Below the pieces are notes generated by a model. That model was not told the DNA's origin. It ran no database searches and saw only the letters and a program-made list of their open reading frames with translations. Position numbers and translations under genes: made by a program. A stretch of 10,902 nt of DNA from Caldilineaceae bacterium. Its GTDB lineage: Bacteria > Chloroflexota > Anaerolineae > Caldilineales > Caldilineaceae. Location of the stretch: positions 1 to 10,902 of the forward strand of contig JAPKMV010000060.1 in assembly GCA_026645635.1 (NCBI GenBank), given 5' to 3'. Below are positions 6,443 to 10,902 of this stretch, one piece after another (position 1 is the first letter of the stretch; every line of letters starts with the position of its first letter).

Positions 6443-9400
6443 TTATCGATTCTCCTTTGGTCGATACCGCCAGCAGAACCCTGCTGCAGGACAGTACTCC
6501 GGACAACCCGACGCAGGCGGCGCTGCCGGGAATTGCCCTTGCCATGCGCCTTGCACCGCAGTGCGTGCATGGTCGACGGCTAGTTCGATGGCAGCCGCGG
6601 CGCCCACCGCGCCAGTAGCGGGATCCTCGAACCTGGCCAGCGACCATTTGCTGGCCCGCGCCTGGGTCACAAACCAGTAGACGCCGTCGCGCACAGCGTC
6701 GTAGCCCAGGCGTTCCGCAGCAAGCGCATAGAGCGGAAGTTGCAGCCGCTTGCCGTCGACCAGCGCCGTCTTCATATCGTAGTCGCTGACGCCCAGTTTG
6801 TAGTCGATCACGCGCAGGCTGCCGTCGGCCAGGCGGTCGATGCGGTCGATGACGCCGCTGATCGTGTACGGCTCGCCGTCCAGGGTCAGGGTCAGCGCGT
6901 GCTCGCCGCGGAAATGCGCCTCTAGCGCGACCAGCGTCCCACCCAGTTCAGCCAGCGCGGCCAGCGAGCGGGCGACATTGGCTTCGATCTCCGCCCGTTG
7001 CTGCTGCCAAAGCGCGGTGACGCGGAAACCCTCGCGTGCGGGCGCTTCGGCGAGGACGGCGGCGGCGACGGCGGGCAGCGCAGCCAGCAGGGTCTCCGCG
7101 TCGGCGCCCAATCCGGTCTCGCGGTAGACGCGCTCGAAGATGAGATGGTAAGTATTGCCAAGCTGGCGGGTGTCAGCACCCTCCGCCGGTTCGCTGCGCG
7201 CCGCCAGTTTGAGCACGTGCGTGAGATAGAAGAACTGGGGACAGGTGCGATAGCTTTCCAGCCGCGAGGGCGACCAGCGGCGCAGGCGCTCACGCAGCGC
7301 GGTGCGGTCGAACGGCGCCGCGCTCAGATCGCCGTCGAAGGGTGAAGGCGCGGCCCGGCGCGTGCGCCGCATCCGCACGATTTCGGCGCCAGCCAGGATG
7401 CGTTCCCAGCGCGCCGGGTCGTGGTGGGTGAACCAGGCGGCGGCATCCGGCGTGCGGGCGGCGCGTTCAAGCACCTCGGCCAGGGACGCCGCCTGCGCCA
7501 GCGCCGGCCCCGCTTCGGCGGAAACCGTGACCTCTGCTGCGCCGGTCAAGCGCGCCACCTCCAGCCAATAGGGCGACGGCTCCCACGCGGCGCCACCCTC
7601 GGCCAGGCGGGGACGGGTCAGCAGCAGCTTTTCCCAGGCACGCGCGATAGCCTGGTAGAAATACTCGCGTTCGAAGCTGCGCGTGGAGGCGTCGAGCGGC
7701 GGCCCCTGTGTGCGCAGTTGCGCCCGATCCGGGTCGCGCAGGAAGGGATCTTCGCGACGGCGCTGAGGAATCTCACCTTCGGCCAGGCCCAGCATCGCCA
7801 CGGCGCGGAAGCCTACGCCGCGCACGTCGAGCAGATCGGCGGCGAGGATGGCGGCGGTGGCGGTTGCCTGCGGCTCGTAGGTGGCGGCAGCGACGGCGGC
7901 GGTCAGTTCGTCGAGAAAGCGGGCGTAGTCCACGACGGGCGCAGCCCCCTGCACGGTGACGAGTGCATCTTCGGCCCAGACCAGGCCGCGCAGCACCTCC
8001 TTGAAGGCGCGCAGCGCGGCCAGATCGCGTTGCGCCAGGCTGCGGTCGCCGCGCTGGAGTTGCGCCTGCATCTCCAGGCAGAACGCAAGGGGCGGTGCGT
8101 CGTCGGCCGCAGCATCATCGCCGATGAGGTCTTCGAGCCACGCCACGAAGCCGCGCAGCGAGGTCACGGCGGGCGGCGTGAGCAGATCGACAAAACGCTG
8201 GAAGCGCGTCGCCAGGGTCGTGGCGCGGGCGGCGGCGGACGTATCCGGTGCGCTGGCAATGTCGAGCGCCAGCGCCGCCTGCCACTGCTCAAGCCCACGC
8301 AGCACGACGAAGCGCCGCGCCACGCTGTCGAGCCGTTCGGCGTCGTCGGCCTCGATGCCGGGTCCGCTGCGCCAGGCAAAGTAGGGCGAACGCCACGCCT
8401 CGACCAGTGCGCGGTGCGGCAGTAGCGGGTGCTCGGTGGCAGGGTCGGGACGAAAGAGCGCCAGCAGGTCGAGCAGGGCCGCCACAGCCGGGTTGGCGCG
8501 CAGCGGCAGATGACCGGCGAAGTGGAGAGGCAGGCCAAACTCGGCGGCGGTCTGCGCAATCAGGTCGCGATAGGGCGCCAGGCTGCGGGCGATGAGCGCC
8601 AGCTCGCCCGGCAGACAGCCATCGGCCACGATGCGTTCCTTGAGCCAGCGCAGCGCGGCGCGCACCTCGCCGGCGCGGTCGGCGGCAGCCAGCAAAGTGA
8701 CGTCAGCGGCGGCGTCAGCACCGGTAGGGACGTTGGTGAAAAGATGCTCAGCCAACACCGCAATCTCACGTAAAGACGCCAAGTCGCCAAGGGTTTCTCC
8801 TTTGCGGTCTTCGCGTCTCTGCGTGAGCGTCTTCACAGCGCTGCCAAGCCGGGCGCTGAGTTGGGTGGCGGTCTCGGCGAAGAGGCGGTGCACGGCGGCG
8901 GCTTCCGCATTGGCGGGACGCGTCAACAGCACGACGATATCGGGGATCCGTGCGGCCAGTGCAGCCATAACCTCGCGCTGCACCTCGGTGAAGCTGTCGA
9001 AGCCGTCGAAGAAGACCGGCGCCCAGGGCAGGGTAGGCGTTTCCCGCTGCAGCGCCGCCAGCGCCAGCCGGCCCAGCCCCGAGCGGTCGGTCCAGCCGTT
9101 GGCGTCCAGCAATGCCTCGTAACGGGCAAAGATGGCGGCAAGCTCGGTGAGGCGCGGCGGTGCAGCGATCTGCGTCAGCGCGGCGCTGAAGTCCGTCGCG
9201 CCCAGGTTGGCGCCCTTGAGTTCGAAGGTCAGCCCTTCCAACGCGGCGATGAAGCCGGGCCGGGCGACCAACGCGGCGTAGAATGGCAGTTCCCCTGCGG
9301 CTGCCAGGTCATCGACAGCCAGGCGCAGCAGGCGATGGCGTGCCGCGGCGTGCAGTTCCGTGTGGGCGACGCCAGCCGCATCCAGCACGGCGCCATAGAG

Positions 9401-9595
9401 ATTGTCGAAGGTGAGGAAGTGGACGCCCAACGCGCCGCCCGCAGCCGCCAGCCGGCGCTGCAGTTGCTGGGCCTGGCGCGGCGTCGCAACGACGATCAGT
9501 GGCGTCTGACCCACCGCTGCCGCGCTGCGCGCCTGGTCGATGACCCAGGCACTCTTGCCGCCAGCGGTGGGGGCGCTCCAAATCTGAATTCGCAT
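6443..9595 (-). CDS. addB: AddB-like ATP-dependent nuclease subunit B (PD-(D/E)xK, Fe-S)
   Basis: A 1050-residue protein, slightly shorter than typical AddB (about 1100-1170). AddB partners AddA; its helicase-like half is usually not a motor but scans DNA, and its C-terminal nuclease cuts the other strand. The N-terminus carries a Walker A-like loop APTAGGKS (8-15), with Ala where Gly is usual. [10 protein letters not shown] (194-203) matches the AddB Walker B-like segment. The C-terminal nuclease has H817, E892, D917 (GVIDRID), D931-Y-K933 and Q952/Y956. Four cysteines (C785, then C1031, C1035, C1041 as Cx3Cx5C) fit the iron-sulfur cluster that staples the nuclease domain. The start at 9595 is supported because the Walker loop begins seven residues in; no clear Shine-Dalgarno is visible, and the isochorismatase-family gene ends 9 nt upstream. 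Residues 257-277 are encoded by a palindromic repeat. The next gene starts 1 nt after the TAA stop. Confidence 0.92.
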   Translation of the reverse strand: MRIQIWSAPTAGGKSAWVIDQARSAAAVGQTPLIVVATPRQAQQLQRRLAAAGGALGVHFLTFDNLYGAVLDAAGVAHTELHAAARHRLLRLAVDDLAAAGELPFYAALVARPGFIAALEGLTFELKGANLGATDFSAALTQIAAPPRLTELAAIFARYEALLDANGWTDRSGLGRLALAALQRETPTLPWAPVFFDGFDSFTEVQREVMAALAARIPDIVVLLTRPANAEAAAVHRLFAETATQLSARLGSAVKTLTQRREDRKGETLGDLASLREIAVLAEHLFTNVPTGADAAADVTLLAAADRAGEVRAALRWLKERIVADGCLPGELALIARSLAPYRDLIAQTAAEFGLPLHFAGHLPLRANPAVAALLDLLALFRPDPATEHPLLPHRALVEAWRSPYFAWRSGPGIEADDAERLDSVARRFVVLRGLEQWQAALALDIASAPDTSAAARATTLATRFQRFVDLLTPPAVTSLRGFVAWLEDLIGDDAAADDAPPLAFCLEMQAQLQRGDRSLAQRDLAALRAFKEVLRGLVWAEDALVTVQGAAPVVDYARFLDELTAAVAAATYEPQATATAAILAADLLDVRGVGFRAVAMLGLAEGEIPQRRREDPFLRDPDRAQLRTQGPPLDASTRSFEREYFYQAIARAWEKLLLTRPRLAEGGAAWEPSPYWLEVARLTGAAEVTVSAEAGPALAQAASLAEVLERAARTPDAAAWFTHHDPARWERILAGAEIVRMRRTRRAAPSPFDGDLSAAPFDRTALRERLRRWSPSRLESYRTCPQFFYLTHVLKLAARSEPAEGADTRQLGNTYHLIFERVYRETGLGADAETLLAALPAVAAAVLAEAPAREGFRVTALWQQQRAEIEANVARSLAALAELGGTLVALEAHFRGEHALTLTLDGEPYTISGVIDRIDRLADGSLRVIDYKLGVSDYDMKTALVDGKRLQLPLYALAAERLGYDAVRDGVYWFVTQARASKWSLARFEDPATGAVGAAAAIELAVDHARTAVQGAWQGQFPAAPPASGCPEYCPAAGFCWRYRPKENR
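6452..6458 (-). promoter_or_regulatory. Ribosome binding site embedded in the 3' end of addB
   Basis: AAAGGAG on the minus strand lies 10 nt before the ATG at 6441. It is encoded by the Pro-Lys-Glu codons at the end of the AddB-like protein. Together with the TAA-G-ATG junction it decides the start of the small gene and indicates co-translation of the two genes. Confidence 0.8.
8765..8827. repeat. In-frame palindromic interspersed repeat inside the AddB-like gene
   Basis: This 63-bp element begins CTCACG and ends CGTGAG. Its terminal 19-base arms (8765-8783 and 8809-8827) are inverted copies matching at 16 of 19 positions. A further 8-base inner pairing with one mismatch makes almost the whole element one long hairpin with a loop of about six bases. 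It spans exactly 21 codons on a codon boundary (AddB residues 257-277, from Leu-Thr-Gln-Arg-Arg to Ser-Leu-Arg-Glu) and introduces no stop. Sequences of the type 'ctcacg-aaagacgc-aag' are familiar to me as dispersed intergenic repeats in many bacteria; that is memory, not a search. I see no target-site duplication at the ends. Confidence 0.75.
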
Positions 9596-9604
9596 GGCGT
9601 CGCG

Positions 9605-10180
9605 TCAGCGAACATTGTCCGGGGGAGCAAATTCGGCCTCTTCGACCGCTGCGGCGCTGTTCTTGCGGCCCGGATAGCTGAGCCAGGTCATGGCGATGTT
9701 GAGATCGTGGATGATGTTGGCCGCCTCGATGCGGACGCCGTTGTCGAGTTCCATTGTCTCTGTGGTGTGGGCGTCTTTGAGGAGGGTGAGATCGTAGCCA
9801 CGATCCAGTGCGCCATAGGCGGTGGCACGGATGCACCAGTTGGTAGCCGCGCCGGCCAGCACGACACGCGTCGCCCCCAATTCGGCCAGCGTTTCTTCCA
9901 AGGTTGTCTGCTCGAACGAAGAGTTGAACTGCTTGTGGATGCGCGTCTCCCCTGCTGCGGGCAGAAGTTCCGGCACGATCTGCCAGTCCGGGGTGTCCAC
10001 CACCAGATCGTCGTCGGCGTGCTGCACCCAAATCACCGGCACGCCGCTGCGCCGCGCCTTTTCGACGGCGGCGCCGATGTTCTCGACGATGCGGGGGGCA
10101 TCCCATGCGTGGCGCATGACGCCGACCTGGACATCCACCACCAGCAGTGCATCTTTGTTTCCTGCGCGAATCGTTGCCAT
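9605..10180 (-). CDS. Isochorismatase-family cysteine hydrolase
   Basis: A 191-residue cytosolic protein of normal length for the family. The catalytic triad is visible: Asp16 in LLVVDVQVG, Lys83 in RIHKQFNSSF, and nucleophile Cys116 in LAGAATNWCIRATA, with the expected residues before the cysteine for the cis-peptide turn. LLKDAHTT (133-140) is the usual following strand. The family hydrolyses amides and ethers such as nicotinamide, N-carbamoylsarcosine, ureidoacrylate or isochorismate; nothing here decides the substrate, and the sequence is too general to name a gene. The start at 10180 is chosen for its AGGAGG Shine-Dalgarno 7 nt upstream; longer in-frame starts at 10210 and 10273 would run back through the promoter region and terminator. 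It is the first gene after a terminator and stands 9 nt before the addB-like gene, so it is probably the lead gene of that operon. Confidence 0.93.
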   Translation of the reverse strand: MATIRAGNKDALLVVDVQVGVMRHAWDAPRIVENIGAAVEKARRSGVPVIWVQHADDDLVVDTPDWQIVPELLPAAGETRIHKQFNSSFEQTTLEETLAELGATRVVLAGAATNWCIRATAYGALDRGYDLTLLKDAHTTETMELDNGVRIEAANIIHDLNIAMTWLSYPGRKNSAAAVEEAEFAPPDNVR

Positions 10181-10187
10181 TGAGCTG

Positions 10188-10193
10188 CCTCCT
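10188..10193 (-). promoter_or_regulatory. Ribosome binding site of the isochorismatase-family gene
   Basis: AGGAGG on the minus strand lies 7 nt from the ATG at 10180, a consensus Shine-Dalgarno. It rules against the longer upstream starts in the same frame. Confidence 0.85.
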
Positions 10194-10208
10194 GCCTGAA
10201 CTTGAACC

Positions 10209-10238
10209 ATGCTATCACGCGCTCGATCGTGCCGCCAA
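10209..10238 (-). promoter_or_regulatory. Candidate sigma70-type promoter with extended -10
   Basis: On the minus strand TTGGCG (10233-10238) serves as a -35 box (4 of 6 to TTGACA). After an 18-base spacer comes TAGCAT (10209-10214, 4 of 6 to TATAAT), preceded by TGA, which gives an extended -10. Transcription would start near 10202, about 22 nt before the ATG at 10180. The placement, just downstream of a terminator and upstream of a gene with a strong ribosome binding site, supports it; the box matches alone are modest in GC-rich DNA. Confidence 0.45.
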
Positions 10239-10243
10239 GCCGG

Positions 10244-10278
10244 AAAAAAGCGATGTGTGATGCCGTGCTGCACATCGC
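10244..10278 (-). terminator. Intrinsic terminator after the aldolase-family gene
   Basis: On the minus strand GCGATGTG (10271-10278) and CACATCGC (10250-10257) form a perfect 8-bp stem around a 13-nt loop, followed directly by six T (10244-10249). It begins 19 bases after the TGA stop of the aldolase-family gene. It separates that gene from the isochorismatase/addAB-like operon. Confidence 0.8.
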
Positions 10279-10297
10279 CAGCCCAACGGCCGCGCCG

Positions 10298-10902
10298 TCA
10301 TCGATCTAGCCATCCCTCTGCGCGAACACGCGCCATCAACGCCGTCGTCTGCGCCGCGGCCAGGTTGACCAGCGGCGGGCGCAGGTTCCGCCAGTTCACA
10401 TCCCCGGTGCGCGCGGCCATGATCTCCTTGAGCGCGGGGATGGCAGCGTAGTCGCGCGTGGCTTCGCGGTGACGGTTGAGCGCCTCCTGCACCTGCGCCG
10501 CATTCTCGGCCAGCCAGTTGTCATAGAGATGGCGAATTCTGCCGGGGATCACGTTCGCCATCGCGCTGATCGTGCCCACGCCGCCCAGGCGCAGGTTCGC
10601 GAGCAGAAACTTCTCCGAGCCGGAGAAGACGTCGAAGCCGGGGAATCCGGTCAGCACCGACTCCTGGTAGGCCCAGTCGCCGGAACTGTCCTTCATGCCG
10701 ACAACCGCGCCCGGATAAGCTGCGAGCAGCCGCTCGATCACTGCCAGGCTGTAGCCTACCACCGCGATGGGGGGGATGTTGTAGATGTAGACCTTGAGGC
10801 GGCGGTCGCCCACCCGCTCGATGACCTCGGCCACGGCGCGGAAGACGCCTTCGTCGCTGACACCCTTGTAGTAGAACGGCGGCAGCATGAGTACGCCGCC
10901 GC
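10298..10902 (-). CDS. DapA/N-acetylneuraminate lyase family class I aldolase (5' end outside window)
   Basis: The last 200 residues or so of a dihydrodipicolinate synthase/N-acetylneuraminate lyase family TIM barrel; the frame stays open to the window edge (GGVL before MLPPFYYKG). Numbering from that methionine: Tyr36 in YIYNIPP is the family's catalytic tyrosine and Lys66 in VGMKDSSG is the Schiff-base lysine. FSGSE (88-92) and GGVGTISAMANVIP (102-115) are the usual C-terminal barrel segments. About 130 residues follow the lysine, as in E. coli DapA, so the C-terminus is complete and roughly 95 N-terminal residues are missing. The arginine that binds the substrate carboxylate in true DapA (YNVPSRTG) is absent here (IPPIAVVG), so a different 2-keto acid aldolase or dehydratase activity is likelier than lysine biosynthesis. 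The methionine at 10888 is not the start. A terminator follows the stop. Confidence 0.9.
   Translation of the reverse strand, partial: GGVLMLPPFYYKGVSDEGVFRAVAEVIERVGDRRLKVYIYNIPPIAVVGYSLAVIERLLAAYPGAVVGMKDSSGDWAYQESVLTGFPGFDVFSGSEKFLLANLRLGGVGTISAMANVIPGRIRHLYDNWLAENAAQVQEALNRHREATRDYAAIPALKEIMAARTGDVNWRNLRPPLVNLAAAQTTALMARVRAEGWLDR

Noticed and set aside
6442..6570. N-terminal extension of the small middle gene to an ATG at 6570
   Set aside because: It would overlap the end of the AddB-like gene by 126 bases, and its residues are Arg/Gln-rich shadow sequence. The ATG at 6441 has a strong Shine-Dalgarno.
8765..8827. Intrinsic terminator inside the AddB-like gene
   Set aside because: The hairpin is long, but neither end is followed by a T-run on the minus strand and it sits in the middle of an intact coding frame.
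10181..10273. Longer starts of the isochorismatase-family gene at 10210 or 10273
   Set aside because: The extra residues have no family similarity and overlie the candidate promoter and the terminator. The ATG at 10180 has AGGAGG at ideal distance.

Overview
The window is GC-rich bacterial chromosomal DNA, and every gene I can support lies on the minus strand, so the text reads from high to low coordinates. The organism is probably a GC-rich environmental bacterium. A member of Chloroflexota is my best guess, from the AddAB-type (not RecBCD) repair enzyme, the RelE-domain helicase and the two interspersed-repeat styles. No taxonomic marker gene is present, so this guess is weak.

Layout. (a) 10298-10902 is the C-terminal two thirds of a class I aldolase of the DapA/N-acetylneuraminate lyase family, cut by the window edge. 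It is followed by a clear intrinsic terminator at 10244-10278. (b) A candidate sigma70-type promoter with an extended -10 box (10209-10238) and a strong Shine-Dalgarno lead into a complete isochorismatase-family cysteine hydrolase (9605-10180). (c) Nine bases further begins a DNA-processing block: an AddB-like subunit (6443-9595), a small unrecognised protein with a PD-(D/E)xK-like residue pattern (5848-6441), an AddA-like helicase-nuclease (2160-5831) and a compact SF1 helicase with an N-terminal RelE/ParE-like domain (67-2163). Junctions in the block are 9 nt, 1 nt, 16 nt and a 4-nt ATGA overlap, so all five genes from 10180 to 67 probably form one operon. (d) 1-66 holds short direct and inverted repeats built on CGGAT/ATCCG.

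How they work together. AddA and AddB are expected to form the heterodimer that unwinds and resects DNA double-strand ends before RecA loading. Both retain a complete RecB-type nuclease motif set, and AddB keeps four cysteines for the iron-sulfur cluster. The RelE-domain helicase is translationally coupled to AddA. The small gene between addB and addA has clearly lower GC than its neighbours and may be an acquired accessory nuclease or structural subunit. The four-gene combination is the most interesting content: it looks like an extended AddAB system for repair or anti-phage DNA degradation, though its function is inferred from context. A second notable feature is a 63-bp nearly complete palindrome inside the addB-like coding sequence. 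It is exactly 21 codons long and leaves the frame open.
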